Counted from the stretch's first letter, positions 17,612 through 26,544 are shown. The stretch is DNA of 64,000 nt from Candidatus Eiseniibacteriota bacterium (GCA_024276995.1 JAJRWB010000008.1:62001-126000), one strand, 5' to 3'. Notes: generated from the letters alone by a model not told the origin. Made by a program: numbers and translations.

Positions 17612-18774
17612 AGATCGCCTGCTTCGACTCTCCGTCGGGGGCGGCGGGAGACATGATCCTCGCCTCCCTCGTCGATGCGGGACTTCCCGTGGAACCGCTT
17701 CGGGAAGCCCTCCTTTCTCTTTCGGTCCCCCCTTTCGGAATCGAGACTTCCCGGTGCCTCAAGAACGGAATCCGCGCCACGACGTTCCGTTTCGTGCTGG
17801 AAGAAGAGAAAAGTCATCGCCATCTGAAGGAGATCGTGGCGATCCTCGAATCGTCCGGCCTGCCGGAAGGGGTGAAGGAGAGATCGACCGCCCTCTTCCG
17901 GCGGCTCGCCGAGGCGGAAGCGCACGTGCACGGCGTCGGTGTGGAGGAGGTCCACTTCCACGAGGTGGGCGCTCTCGACTCGATTCTCGATATCGTCGGC
18001 GCGGTAACGGCGCTCGATCTTCTCGGCGTCGAGAAGGTGTACGCGACTCCACCCTCGACGGGAACGGGAGAGGTGAAGACGGCCCACGGGATCATGCCCG
18101 TTCCCTCGCCCGCCACGGCGCGCCTTCTCCAGGGACGGGTCTTCCGGAGGAAGGAGATCCGGGGTGAACTGCTCACGCCCACCGGCGCCCTCCTCCTGGC
18201 GGGGCTCACCGATTCGTTCAGGGCGCACCCCGCCATGCGTCTCGACTCGATCGGCTACGGCGCGGGGAGCGCCGACTTCCCTTCCCTGCCGAATGTGCTG
18301 CGCGTGATGATCGGCGAGAGCGAAGGGACGCCCGTCACCGAGCGGATCGCCCTTCTGGAAACCGACATCGACCATCTCCCCCCCGAGATCGTCGGAGGTT
18401 TATACGAAAAACTCCTCTCCTCCGGTGCGCTCGACGTGAGCGCCGCCCCGGTGATGATGAAGAAGAACCGGCCGGGGCTGAGGATAACCGTGCTCGCGCG
18501 CCCGCATGACGGCGCCCGCCTCGCGTCGCTCCTGCTCGTCGAGACGGGGAGCCTCGGCGTCCGCCTCGGCGAGGTCGACCGGATCGCCGTGGAAAGGGTG
18601 GAAGTGAAGAAGCGGACGCGCTACGGTACCGTACGGTTCAAGAAAGGAATCTTCCCGGGGGGAAAGAGCCGCGTCGCGCCCGAGTACGACGACTGCGCCG
18701 CCATCGCGAAGGAAAAGGGACTGTCGATTCGCGAAGTGTGGGAGGCGGTCTGCCGCGACGGGGGGGAGGATTGA
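17608..18774 (+). CDS. larC: Nickel insertion protein LarC (intact, single frame)
   Basis: LarC is the CTP-dependent cyclometallase that inserts nickel into the pincer nucleotide. The 388-residue protein starts with CFDSPSGAAGDMILASLVDAG and contains HHEVGALDSILDIVG-like VHFHEVGALDSILDIVGA and TPTGALLL. The C-terminal part has LETDIDHLPPEIVGGLYEKL, MMKKNRPG and RVAPEYDDC. In lactobacilli larC needs a programmed frameshift; here it is a single continuous frame. It overlaps larB by 4 bp and is followed 1 bp later by pyrR. Confidence 0.94.
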   Translation: MKIACFDSPSGAAGDMILASLVDAGLPVEPLREALLSLSVPPFGIETSRCLKNGIRATTFRFVLEEEKSHRHLKEIVAILESSGLPEGVKERSTALFRRLAEAEAHVHGVGVEEVHFHEVGALDSILDIVGAVTALDLLGVEKVYATPPSTGTGEVKTAHGIMPVPSPATARLLQGRVFRRKEIRGELLTPTGALLLAGLTDSFRAHPAMRLDSIGYGAGSADFPSLPNVLRVMIGESEGTPVTERIALLETDIDHLPPEIVGGLYEKLLSSGALDVSAAPVMMKKNRPGLRITVLARPHDGARLASLLLVETGSLGVRLGEVDRIAVERVEVKKRTRYGTVRFKKGIFPGGKSRVAPEYDDCAAIAKEKGLSIREVWEAVCRDGGED

Positions 18775-18775
18775 G

Positions 18776-19318
18776 ATGAGTCGACCACGCGCCGTGCTCG
18801 GCCCGAGGGAGATCCGCTGGGCGATTGCCCGGCTCGCCCACCAGATTCTCGAGGCGAACCGGGGACTCGAGAACCTCGCCGTCGTCGGGATCCGTACGCG
18901 GGGGGAGTTTCTCGCCCGGCGGATGGTAGACGAAATCGCCCGGATCGAGGGGAGCGCCCCGCCGCTCGGTCTTCTCGACATCACCCTCTACAGGGATGAT
19001 CTGCAGAGCGTGGCGAAGCAGCCGATCGTAAAGGGCACCGAGATCCTCTTCGACGTGGAAGAGAGCGTGGTGCTCCTCGTCGACGACGTCCTCTACACGG
19101 GGCGGACCGTCCGCGCGGCGCTCGACGCGCTCATCGATTTCGGCAGGCCGAAACGGATCTATCTCTCGGTGCTCGTCGACAGGGGGCACCGGGAGCTGCC
19201 GATCGCCGCCGACTTCGTCGGGGAGACGATCGCCACCGCCGACGACGAGGTGGTGGAGGTGCATCTTTCCGAGATGAACGAGGAGGACGGTGTCACCGTC
19301 AGGAGGAGGGAGAGTTGA
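18776..19318 (+). CDS. pyrR: Bifunctional pyr operon regulator/uracil phosphoribosyltransferase PyrR
   Basis: A 180-residue PRTase-fold protein that makes UMP from uracil and PRPP, and in many bacteria binds pyr mRNA leaders to attenuate transcription. The PRPP loop is VVLLVDDVLYTGRTVRAAL, and VVGIRTRGEFLARRM and RGHRELPIAADFVG are conserved PyrR segments. It precedes pyrB and pyrC as in many pyr operons. However, the gene begins one base after larC, so there is no leader here that could hold a PyrR attenuator; any RNA target would have to be elsewhere. The next gene starts 4 bp before its end. Confidence 0.94.
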   Translation: MSRPRAVLGPREIRWAIARLAHQILEANRGLENLAVVGIRTRGEFLARRMVDEIARIEGSAPPLGLLDITLYRDDLQSVAKQPIVKGTEILFDVEESVVLLVDDVLYTGRTVRAALDALIDFGRPKRIYLSVLVDRGHRELPIAADFVGETIATADDEVVEVHLSEMNEEDGVTVRRRES

Positions 19319-20256
19319 AACTCGCCCGCAAGCACCTGCTCGGTCTCGAGGGTGTGTCGAGGAGCGAGATCGAGACGATTCTGAACGCGGCGGAGTCGTT
19401 CAAGGAGATCCTCGACAGGAAGATCCCGAAGGTGCCCACCTTGAGAGGGAAGACCGCGGTGAACCTCTTTTTCGAGCCGAGCACGAGGACGCGGGTCTCC
19501 TTCGAACTGGCGGAGAAGAGGCTCTCCGCCGACTCGATATCGGTGGCGGCGAAGACGTCGAGCAGCGTCAAGGGGGAGTCGCTCATCGACACGGTGAAGA
19601 ACCTCGAGGCGATGAAGATCGATTTTCTCATCGTCCGGCACGAGGCGGCGGGGGCGGCTCATTTTCTCGCGTCCCGCATCGACGTGTCGGTGATCAACGC
19701 GGGGGACGGTTGTCACGAACATCCGACCCAGGCGCTTCTCGACCTGTTCACCATGAGGCAACGGTTCGGCGGACTCGATGGGTTGAAGGTGGTGATCATC
19801 GGGGATATCGCACACAGTCGTGTCGCGCGATCGAATCTTTGGGGGCTGAAGGCTCTCGGCGCGAATGTGACGATCTGCGCGCCGCCCACTTTTCTTCCGC
19901 CCGGCATCGAAAATCTCGGCGCCGAGGTGTCGACCGATCTCGACGACGCGATCGACGGCGCCGACGTGGCGATGGTGCTCAGAATCCAGAAGGAGCGCCA
20001 GGGGGAACACCTTCTTCCGTCGTTCCGAGAGTATGCCCGCCTATTCGGATTGAACGGAAAAAGAGCGGCTCGGCTCAAGAAGACCGGCTTCATCATGCAT
20101 CCCGGTCCGATGAACCGGGGTGTCGAAATCGCGCCGGAAGTGGCCGATGGACCCCGCTCGGTGATCCTCGACCAGGTGACCAACGGTGTCGCCCTGCGCA
20201 TGGCGGTGCTCTATCTTCTCTCGGGAGGCGAAATCGACGATGCGATGGCTCATTAG
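19315..20256 (+). CDS. pyrB: Aspartate carbamoyltransferase catalytic chain
   Basis: PyrB joins carbamoyl phosphate and aspartate in the second step of pyrimidine synthesis. The 313-residue protein has the carbamoyl-phosphate site FFEPSTRTRVSFELAE, AKTSSSVKGESLIDT, the HPTQALLDLFT motif and the aspartate-binding region MHPGPMNRGVEI. It starts at TTG 19315 with AGGAGGAGGGAG upstream and shares 4 bp with pyrR. No regulatory chain (pyrI) is present, as expected for the PyrR-PyrB-PyrC type. The 3' end overlaps pyrC by 17 bp. Confidence 0.97.
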   Translation: MKLARKHLLGLEGVSRSEIETILNAAESFKEILDRKIPKVPTLRGKTAVNLFFEPSTRTRVSFELAEKRLSADSISVAAKTSSSVKGESLIDTVKNLEAMKIDFLIVRHEAAGAAHFLASRIDVSVINAGDGCHEHPTQALLDLFTMRQRFGGLDGLKVVIIGDIAHSRVARSNLWGLKALGANVTICAPPTFLPPGIENLGAEVSTDLDDAIDGADVAMVLRIQKERQGEHLLPSFREYARLFGLNGKRAARLKKTGFIMHPGPMNRGVEIAPEVADGPRSVILDQVTNGVALRMAVLYLLSGGEIDDAMAH

Positions 20257-21562
20257 GGGGGCGCACCTCCTCGATCCCGGAAGCGGGCTCGACCGGACCG
20301 GCGATCTCCTCGTCGAGGAGGGCGTGATCGCGCGTATCGGCGGCGAGATCCGGGTGGACGGCGAGGTGGAGGAGGTGGCGGGGAAGGGGCTCGTGGTGAC
20401 GCCCTCGTTTCTCGATTTGCACGTCCATCTGCGCGAGCCGGGCAAGGAGTACGCCGAAACGATCGAGTCGGGCGTCCTCGGAGCGCTGGCCGGGGGCTTC
20501 GGCGGTCTCGTGTGCATGCCGAATACCACGCCGCCGCTCGACACGAACGCCTCGGTCCGCTTCGTCGTGGAGGAGGCGCGACGCTGCTCCCCGGTCGACG
20601 TGATGCCCGCCGGGGCGATCACGAAGGGCCGTTCGGGCGAGAAGCTCGCCGAGTTCGGCGACCTCGTCGACGGGGGGGCGGTGGCGGTGACCGACGACGG
20701 CGATACGGTGGCCGATTCGGGCCTCATGCGCCGCGCCCTCGAGTACGCCAGGCAGTTCGATCTCCCCGTGTTCACCCACCCCGAAGACAAGAATCTCTCG
20801 CGAGGCGGGGTGATCCACGAGGGCGTCGTGAGCACGCGCCTCGGCCTCAAGGGGATCCCCGCCGCCGCCGAGGAGATCGGGATCGCCCGGGATATCCGCC
20901 TCGCCGAACTGACGGGCGGAAGGCTCCACGTGCAGCACGTCTCCACGGCGCGCGGAGCGCAACTCGTCCGTCACGCCAAGGAGAAGGGGCTGCGCGTCAC
21001 CGCCGAGACGGCGCCCCACTACCTGGCGCTCACCGACGAGTCGCTCGCCGGCTACGACACGAACCGGAAGATGAACCCTCCCCTCCGGCCGGCGGCGGAC
21101 CGGGATGCCCTCCGCGAAGCCCTCCGGGAAGGGGTGCTCGATGCGGTCGCCACCGATCACGCCCCCCACGCCCCGCACGAGAAGGACCGGGAATTCGATG
21201 CCGCCCCGTTCGGTGTTCTCGGTCTCGAGACCGCCCTCGCCGTGTTGATCACCCATCTCGTCCGCCCGGGCCATCTCTCCCTCGAAACGCTGGTGGAGAG
21301 GATGACGTGCGGGCCCGCGTCGGTGATCGGCGTCGCCGGCGGAAGAATCGTCGAGGGAGCGGAGGCGCGGCTCACCGTCTTCGACCCGGAGGCGAGCTGG
21401 GTGGTCGACCCGAACCGTTTCCGTTCCCCCTCGAGAAACACCCCCTTCGCGGGTGAAAGGCTTCGAGGTGAGGTTCGCACCGTGGTGATCGGCGGGAGAG
21501 TGATCGCCGTCGGGCCGCGCTGCGGCGACAATCCGGACTTCCCCGCGCCTCTTTCGTCGTGA
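20240..21562 (+). CDS. pyrC: Dihydroorotase (class I)
   Basis: PyrC cyclises carbamoyl-aspartate to dihydroorotate. The 440-residue amidohydrolase has the metal site DLHVHLREPG, GGLVCMPNTTPPLDT, the VTDDG motif whose aspartate replaces a carboxylated lysine in some class I enzymes, HVQHVSTARGA, and the catalytic ATDHAPHAPHEKD. A longer in-frame reading starts upstream, but MRWLIRGAHLLDP at ATG 20240 matches family N-termini, so that start is used although it lies inside the 3' end of pyrB. It is followed with a 4-bp overlap by a TPR lipoprotein gene. Confidence 0.96.
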   Translation: MRWLIRGAHLLDPGSGLDRTGDLLVEEGVIARIGGEIRVDGEVEEVAGKGLVVTPSFLDLHVHLREPGKEYAETIESGVLGALAGGFGGLVCMPNTTPPLDTNASVRFVVEEARRCSPVDVMPAGAITKGRSGEKLAEFGDLVDGGAVAVTDDGDTVADSGLMRRALEYARQFDLPVFTHPEDKNLSRGGVIHEGVVSTRLGLKGIPAAAEEIGIARDIRLAELTGGRLHVQHVSTARGAQLVRHAKEKGLRVTAETAPHYLALTDESLAGYDTNRKMNPPLRPAADRDALREALREGVLDAVATDHAPHAPHEKDREFDAAPFGVLGLETALAVLITHLVRPGHLSLETLVERMTCGPASVIGVAGGRIVEGAEARLTVFDPEASWVVDPNRFRSPSRNTPFAGERLRGEVRTVVIGGRVIAVGPRCGDNPDFPAPLSS

Positions 21563-23328
21563 GACGCTCCGGCTCCATCGCCCTTCTCCTCGCCCTTCTC
21601 CTCGCGTCGGGGTGCGCCTACTACAACACCTACTATCATGCGCGGAAGTATTACGAAGACGCCGAGAGGCAGCGCGCCGGGCTTCCCCTCGACAGGCGCT
21701 CCTCCATCGGACTCGATCTGTACGAAAAGGCGATGAAAAAATGCGCCAAGGTGATCGTTCTGTATCCCGGGTCGAAGTGGGTCGACGACGCGATTCTCCT
21801 CATGGGGAAGTGCATGTACGCCAAGGGGGACTACCTCGCCGCCCTGGGGAAGTTCGACGAGGTGGCCCGCTATTACGGAGAATCGGACATCGTGGAAGAG
21901 GCTGAGTTCTACCGGGCCAAGGCGCTGATCAAGCTCGGCCGGCGGGATGAGGCGGTCGACATCCTGAACCGGTTTCTCGAAGGGGGGGAGAAGAAGCGCC
22001 GCGCCGAGGCGGTCTACCTGTACGGGACGGTGGCGTACGAGGAGAAACGCTACGATGAAGCGGCGAAGGCGCTCGAACAGTATCTCGACCTCGGGGGAGA
22101 CGTGGAGCGGAAGAGGAACGCCCTGTATCTTCTCGGCGACTCGTACCGGGAGAGCGGAGACTACGCGAAGGCCTACACCGCCTACGAAAGACGGCTCGAC
22201 GATGTCCTTCTTCCCCGGGAAGAGCGTCTCCAAACCTCCCTCGACCTGACCGAAGTGTTGATCGAGGAGGAGCGCTTCGACGACGCGTACCGTGAACTGG
22301 AGGATATCCGTCGCGACGTGGTCGCCCGCGAGGATTCGTTGAAGATCGACTACCGCATCGGCAAGGGATACCTCGCCGAGGGGCGAATCGATGAAGCGGC
22401 GGAGCTCTTCCGGACGTCCCTGAAAGATGCACCGAAGAGCGAAGTGACGGCCGACATGGCGTACACCCTCGGCGGGATCTACCTCGATCAGTATGGGCAG
22501 CGCGACTCCGCCGCCGCCGCCTTTCGGATCGTCACCACGCTGCCGGCGAGAGAAGAGATCCGGGAGGACGCGGCGCGGACATCGAAGGCGTTGAACGACT
22601 ACATCCGGCTGCGGGAGGAGTACGTCGCCGACGGGGCGGACACCGCCCGGATCCAGTTCCTCCTGGCGGAGAACGAGTTTTTCCGTTTCGGCGAGGTCGA
22701 TTCCGCCTGGAGGCGGTACGACCTGGTGGCGAATCGCTTCACCGAGTCGGAATACGCGCCGCGTGCGCTCGCCGCGAAGGCGTATATCATGGAACTGCGG
22801 GGAGAGACCGGGGCCGCGCGGGACTCGGTGCTCGAGACGATCGTCCGTCGCTACCCGAGGAGCGACCAGGCGGCGGAGTTCCTCGACAGGGGGGAGATCT
22901 CCGTGCCGGACGATTCCCTCGCCGCTTGGATCGCCGAGTACGACGAGATCTACGGCGCACCGGCGCAGGCGGACAAGCCGGCCGTGGTGCAGGTGATCGG
23001 AAGGGTACGTGTCTTCCCCGGCGAAGGGGAGGTGACGGTGCCGGGGAAGCCGCCGGTGCTCTTCGGTCCGCCCGGCCCCCTGCGGCTCCTCGAACAGGCC
23101 GTGCCCGATCGGCCTCTCGTCGGTGCGGCGGACATGAAGAAGGAGGTGGTCGTCGACGTGGAAGTGGAGGTGGACGGCCTCGGGAGGGTCCGCGAAGCGT
23201 GGATCGTGGAGAGCGATTCCCCCGAGTACGAGGGACCGGCCCTCGCGGCGGCGTATCTCAGCCGCTATAAAGAAGACGGGGCGGAAGAGAACCGTCGCGC
23301 CACTCTCCGATTCCGCTTCCGCCCCTGA
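21559..23328 (+). CDS. Large TPR lipoprotein with C-terminal TonB-like domain
   Basis: A 589-residue predicted lipoprotein. The signal peptide ends at the lipobox LASGC, followed by AYYNTYYHARKYYEDA, an N-terminal pattern I associate with FCB-group TPR lipoproteins. Residues from about 50 to 430 are tetratricopeptide repeats resembling BamD/YbgF-type outer-membrane assembly helpers (for example KAYTAYERRLDD and EGRIDEAAELFRTSL). The last 100 residues, with DMKKEVVVDVEVEVDGLGRV and EGPALAAAYLSRY, look like a TonB C-terminal domain. It starts at GTG overlapping the pyrC stop. Exact role unknown; an outer-membrane assembly or gliding-type function is only a suggestion. Confidence 0.82.
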   Translation: MRRSGSIALLLALLLASGCAYYNTYYHARKYYEDAERQRAGLPLDRRSSIGLDLYEKAMKKCAKVIVLYPGSKWVDDAILLMGKCMYAKGDYLAALGKFDEVARYYGESDIVEEAEFYRAKALIKLGRRDEAVDILNRFLEGGEKKRRAEAVYLYGTVAYEEKRYDEAAKALEQYLDLGGDVERKRNALYLLGDSYRESGDYAKAYTAYERRLDDVLLPREERLQTSLDLTEVLIEEERFDDAYRELEDIRRDVVAREDSLKIDYRIGKGYLAEGRIDEAAELFRTSLKDAPKSEVTADMAYTLGGIYLDQYGQRDSAAAAFRIVTTLPAREEIREDAARTSKALNDYIRLREEYVADGADTARIQFLLAENEFFRFGEVDSAWRRYDLVANRFTESEYAPRALAAKAYIMELRGETGAARDSVLETIVRRYPRSDQAAEFLDRGEISVPDDSLAAWIAEYDEIYGAPAQADKPAVVQVIGRVRVFPGEGEVTVPGKPPVLFGPPGPLRLLEQAVPDRPLVGAADMKKEVVVDVEVEVDGLGRVREAWIVESDSPEYEGPALAAAYLSRYKEDGAEENRRATLRFRFRP

Positions 23329-23353
23329 TTCCGGTCGAACTCTTGCGAAGTCT

Positions 23354-23785
23354 CTACTTGCCGGCCGTCCGCGCCAGGTTGTCGAGGCTCTTCTGCAGCC
23401 GCTTCAGCTCCGCGTCGCTCGCATCGCCGAAGGTGTTCTTGAGGAACCGGTCGTACGACGGCGTCGCCTTGGAGTAGAGGTTGCGTCCCTTCGACGTGAA
23501 GAACGCGCGGATGATGCGGCGGTCTTCCTTGTCCCTTTTCCGCTTCACCAGGCCGTCCCGCTCGAGTCGGTCGACGATACCGGTGATGTTCCCGCCCGTA
23601 ACATTCATGTTCTCACCGATCCGCGTGAGAGGGATGCCCTCTTCGTCGCTGATCTGGGAGAGAACTTCGTATTGGGGTTGGGTGAGTCCGGTCTTTCTAA
23701 GCGCGTCGCGGCACTGCTTCTGAGCCACCTGGTAGCACTGGGAGAGGCGGGACCATGCTCCAACGGTCGTTCTCTTGCTAGCCAT
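23354..23785 (-). CDS. MarR family transcriptional regulator
   Basis: A 143-residue winged-helix repressor of the MarR family. The recognition region is SQISDEEGIPLTRIGENMNVTGGNITGIVDRLERDGLV, and the wing with KRDKEDRRIIRAFFTSKGR is diagnostic. MASKRTTVG is the preferred start because GGAAGGA lies seven bases upstream; a longer frame to 23827 has no site. It is transcribed toward the TPR lipoprotein gene (convergent). Its upstream region is unusually AT-rich and contains a strong promoter, suggesting autoregulation, but the ligand and other targets are unknown. Confidence 0.93.
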   Translation of the reverse strand: MASKRTTVGAWSRLSQCYQVAQKQCRDALRKTGLTQPQYEVLSQISDEEGIPLTRIGENMNVTGGNITGIVDRLERDGLVKRKRDKEDRRIIRAFFTSKGRNLYSKATPSYDRFLKNTFGDASDAELKRLQKSLDNLARTAGK

Positions 23786-23880
23786 TTCTTCCTTCCTTCG
23801 GTTCGGGTCGATCGCCAAGACTTCCACGAATCAATATAGCATACGGCGATTCAAGTATTCACCATTTATGCGTCTTTTAG

Positions 23881-23909
23881 TATTTATCCAATTTTGCAGC
23901 GAGTGTCAA
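23881..23909 (-). promoter_or_regulatory. Sigma70-type promoter for the marR-type gene
   Basis: Reading the minus strand: TTGACA (23909-23904), a 17-bp spacer and TAAATA (23886-23881). The transcript would begin near 23874 and have a leader of about 90 nt. A pair of inverted GAATC/GATTC arms (23828-23832 and 23848-23852) lies in the leader and may be a weak operator. Confidence 0.65.
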
Positions 23910-24054
23910 GAAAATGATGCCGAAAGGGCGAAAAAAGTGGAAAATTGTAATTATACTGGAATCTCGTGGGAGAAACCTTCGTTCGGCATCCCCCGGATCG
24001 CCGTACCGATCGTTCCGTCGGACGTCGCGGCTCCATGCGCGGGGCGTCGCGCCG

Positions 24055-24085
24055 CTGGCGTCGCCGGCGGTCGGTGTGGTAGAAA
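24055..24085 (+). promoter_or_regulatory. Candidate promoter giving a leaderless pyrF transcript
   Basis: TAGAAA (24080-24085) ends 6 bp before ATG 24092, so the transcript could start at the codon itself. The -35 candidate CTGGCG (24055-24060) is poor. No Shine-Dalgarno site precedes the ATG. Confidence 0.35.
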
Positions 24086-24091
24086 CGGGTT

Positions 24092-24793
24092 ATGGAAACG
24101 GATGAGAAGAGAGGGATCGAAACGATCCGCCCCGCGTTGATCGTCGCTCTCGACGGGATGGACGAAGGGGGGGCGCTCGCCCTCGTCGATCGGCTCGGCG
24201 AGGGGGTGCGTTTCTACAAGGTCGGTCTCGAGCTGTTTACCCGCGCGGGACCGGCGGTGGTGCGCCGTCTCCGTGAGAAGGGGAAGGAGGTCTTCCTCGA
24301 CCTGAAGCTCCACGATATTCCGGCCACCGTGGAAAAGGCCGCCCGGGCGGGGGCGCTCCTCGACGTGGCCTTCCTCGACGTGCACGCTTCCGGGGGGAGG
24401 AAGATGATCGCGGCCGCCGCTGGCGCACTCGAGGGGAGCGGCACGAAGCTCCTCGCGGTGACGGTGCTGACGAGCCTCGGGGGGGCGGGGGTGGCGGACG
24501 AGGTCGCGCGGCTCGCCCTGGAGGCGCGCAAAGGGGGCGCCGACGGCGTGGTGGCGTCGGTGAGCGATGTGGGGCGGATCCGCCGGGCGTGCGGGGAGTC
24601 GTTCCTGATCGTGACCCCCGGTATTCGGCCGGCGACGGTGCGGCGAGACGACCAATCGCGCGTGGCGACACCCGCCGAGGCGGCGCGGGCGGGATCGGAT
24701 CACATCGTCGTCGGGAGACCGGTCACATTGTCGGACGAACCGGTCGCCGTCGTCGAGAAGATCCGGAAGGAGATCGCCGGTGCGCAGCGATAA
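24092..24793 (+). CDS. pyrF: Orotidine 5'-phosphate decarboxylase
   Basis: PyrF decarboxylates OMP to UMP, the last step of de novo pyrimidine synthesis. The 233-residue TIM-barrel protein shows the catalytic DLKLHDIPATVEKA tetrad region (Asp-x-Lys...Asp), LIVALDGMDEGGAL at the N-terminus, VTVLTSLGG, and the phosphate-binding VTPGIRP and HIVVGRPVTLSDEPV near the end. It overlaps pyrE by 14 bp. Its likely leaderless promoter makes pyrF-pyrE a unit separate from pyrR-pyrB-pyrC. Confidence 0.96.
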   Translation: METDEKRGIETIRPALIVALDGMDEGGALALVDRLGEGVRFYKVGLELFTRAGPAVVRRLREKGKEVFLDLKLHDIPATVEKAARAGALLDVAFLDVHASGGRKMIAAAAGALEGSGTKLLAVTVLTSLGGAGVADEVARLALEARKGGADGVVASVSDVGRIRRACGESFLIVTPGIRPATVRRDDQSRVATPAEAARAGSDHIVVGRPVTLSDEPVAVVEKIRKEIAGAQR

Positions 24794-25361
24794 ACTGATC
24801 GAACGGTATAAGAAGGAAGGGGCGCTCCTCCGGGGCCACTTCATTCTCAGCTCCGGGATGCACAGCGAATGGTATCTCCAGTCGGCGCTCTTCCTCGCTC
24901 GGCCGGAAGAGGCGGAAGCGGCGCTCACCACACTCGGAGCGCTCCTTGCGCCGTTCAAGCCCGATCTCGTCGTCTCTCCCGCCGTGGGGGGGATCGTGGC
25001 GGGCCAGGAGACCGCCCGGGCGCTCGGGAAACGCGCGTTCTTCGCGGAGCGCGCCGGCGGTCGCTTCGTTCTTCGCCGGGGATTCCGTATCGAGCCGGGG
25101 GAGCGGGTGGTGGTGGTGGAGGACGTGGTCACCACGGGAGGCTCGGTGCGCGAGGTGCTCGACCTGGTGGGGGCGGTGGGGGGACGACCGGTCGCCGTCG
25201 GCGCACTCATCGACCGTTCGGACGGCCGGGTTTCATTCCCCGTTCCCTTCCAGGCGCTGGCGAAAATCGCCTTTCCCGTCTGGCCGGCGGAACGATGCCC
25301 CCTCTGCCGCGAAGGAAAGCCGGTCCGCCGACCGGGAAGCGCCGGCGCGAACTCCCGCTAG
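24780..25361 (+). CDS. pyrE: Orotate phosphoribosyltransferase
   Basis: PyrE attaches phosphoribose from PRPP to orotate. The 193-residue protein has HFILSSGMHSEWYLQSALF, the VVSPAVGGIVAGQETARALG segment, and the PRPP loop VVVVEDVVTTGGSVREVLD. A C-terminal CPLCREGKPVRRPGS tail is typical of the Thermus-like group. It starts at GTG 24780, inside the end of pyrF. The next gene on the right is convergent, with only a 27-bp gap. Confidence 0.96.
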   Translation: MRSDKLIERYKKEGALLRGHFILSSGMHSEWYLQSALFLARPEEAEAALTTLGALLAPFKPDLVVSPAVGGIVAGQETARALGKRAFFAERAGGRFVLRRGFRIEPGERVVVVEDVVTTGGSVREVLDLVGAVGGRPVAVGALIDRSDGRVSFPVPFQALAKIAFPVWPAERCPLCREGKPVRRPGSAGANSR

Positions 25362-25388
25362 AGGCCCGGCCCGGACACTTGTGGCGTC

Positions 25389-26483
25389 TCATCGCGTCGC
25401 CGCCGGAGTCCCTTTCGCCCTCAAGGCGCGCCAGACCCCGATCAGCACCGGGATCACCGTGAGCACCACCAGCGCGAAGGCGATCCTTCCGAAGAGATCG
25501 GCCGAGCGATCGGCCCCGGCGTGCAGCACGAGATACGTGGTGTACGCCCCGTAGTACGCCAGGAAGAGGGCGCCCTCTTTACGGGAGATCGTGTGGTTGG
25601 TGAAAAACACCGGGAGGCATAGGAACGCCACGGCGATCATCACCGGCATGTCGAACCGGATCGCGGCGCGGTTCACGCCGATCCCTCCCGCCGCCAGCGA
25701 GGCGATACCGAGCACGGCGAGGATGTTGAAGATATTGCTCCCCACCACGTTCCCCACGGCGATATCCCTCTCCCCGCGGGCGGAGGCGATCACCGATGTC
25801 GCCGCCTCGGGGAGGGAGGTGCCGAGCGAGACGATGGTGAGCGAAATCACCAGTTCGCTCACCCCCAGGGCGCGGGCGAACGCCACGGCGCCGCCGGTGA
25901 ACCAAGGGGTGCCGACGAAGAGCGCCCCCAGGCCCGCGCCGACCATGAGAAAGGGGAGGATGATGCGCAACGGGGAGCGGGGTGGTGGGTGGGCGTATTC
26001 GCGGGCGTATTCATCCTTCACCGTGCGACTCTCCTTCCCCGCGCCGCGGCCGACCACGACGAGGTAGAACGCGAGGGCGCCGACCATGAGAATACCGTCC
26101 GCCATGCCGATCCGCCCGTCGAGGGCGGCGAGGAAGAGGAGCACGGAGGCGCCGATCATGATCGGCACCTCGTGACGGATCAGCTGTTGTGCCACGACGA
26201 GCGGACGGACCAGCGCCGAGAGGCCGAGGATGAGGAGGACGTTCAGGATATTGCTCCCCACGATGTTGCCGATGCTCACGTCGGCGTGTCCCGCCCGGGC
26301 GGCGTTGATGCTCACCGCCAGTTCCGGAGACGCCGTGCCGAGGGCGACCACCGTCAGGCCGATCACCAGAGGCGGCACACCGAGGGCGGCCGAAATGTGC
26401 ACGGCGCCGCGCACGAGAAGATCGGCGCCTCCGATCAGGAGCGCGAGGCCGGCCAGGAAGAGGAGAACCGTGTGAAGATCCAT
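25389..26483 (-). CDS. Na+/Ca2+ exchanger family membrane protein (CaCA superfamily)
   Basis: A 364-residue membrane antiporter with about ten hydrophobic helices in two inverted repeats. The two alpha-repeat signatures are LGTASPELAVSINAARAGHA and GTSLPEAATSVIASARGE, each followed by GN(V/I)VGSN(I)xN (IGNIVGSNILN and VGNVVGSNIFN). These place it in the YrbG-like calcium/sodium exchanger group, which uses the Na+ gradient to expel Ca2+ or related cations. The start MDLHTVLL at 26483 is preferred over an upstream TTG; a TATCTT box with a TG extension lies 6 bp before it, suggesting a leaderless mRNA. Confidence 0.93.
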   Translation of the reverse strand: MDLHTVLLFLAGLALLIGGADLLVRGAVHISAALGVPPLVIGLTVVALGTASPELAVSINAARAGHADVSIGNIVGSNILNVLLILGLSALVRPLVVAQQLIRHEVPIMIGASVLLFLAALDGRIGMADGILMVGALAFYLVVVGRGAGKESRTVKDEYAREYAHPPPRSPLRIILPFLMVGAGLGALFVGTPWFTGGAVAFARALGVSELVISLTIVSLGTSLPEAATSVIASARGERDIAVGNVVGSNIFNILAVLGIASLAAGGIGVNRAAIRFDMPVMIAVAFLCLPVFFTNHTISRKEGALFLAYYGAYTTYLVLHAGADRSADLFGRIAFALVVLTVIPVLIGVWRALRAKGTPAATR

Positions 26484-26489
26484 GAGCGG

Positions 26490-26498
26490 AAGATAACA
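26490..26498 (-). promoter_or_regulatory. Extended -10 element, candidate leaderless promoter of the exchanger gene
   Basis: On the minus strand TG-T-TATCTT (26498-26490) is an extended -10 box that ends 6 bp before the ATG at 26483. No good -35 is present, as usual for extended -10 promoters, and no Shine-Dalgarno site precedes the ATG. Confidence 0.35.
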
Positions 26499-26544
26499 GC
26501 CCAAGCGCCGTTCGTGTAGGAATCCCTTCTCCCGGCCGTCGAGG

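Noticed and set aside
23354-23827. Longer MarR start at 23827
   Set aside because: Adds 14 residues without a ribosome site; ATG 23785 has GGAAGGA upstream.
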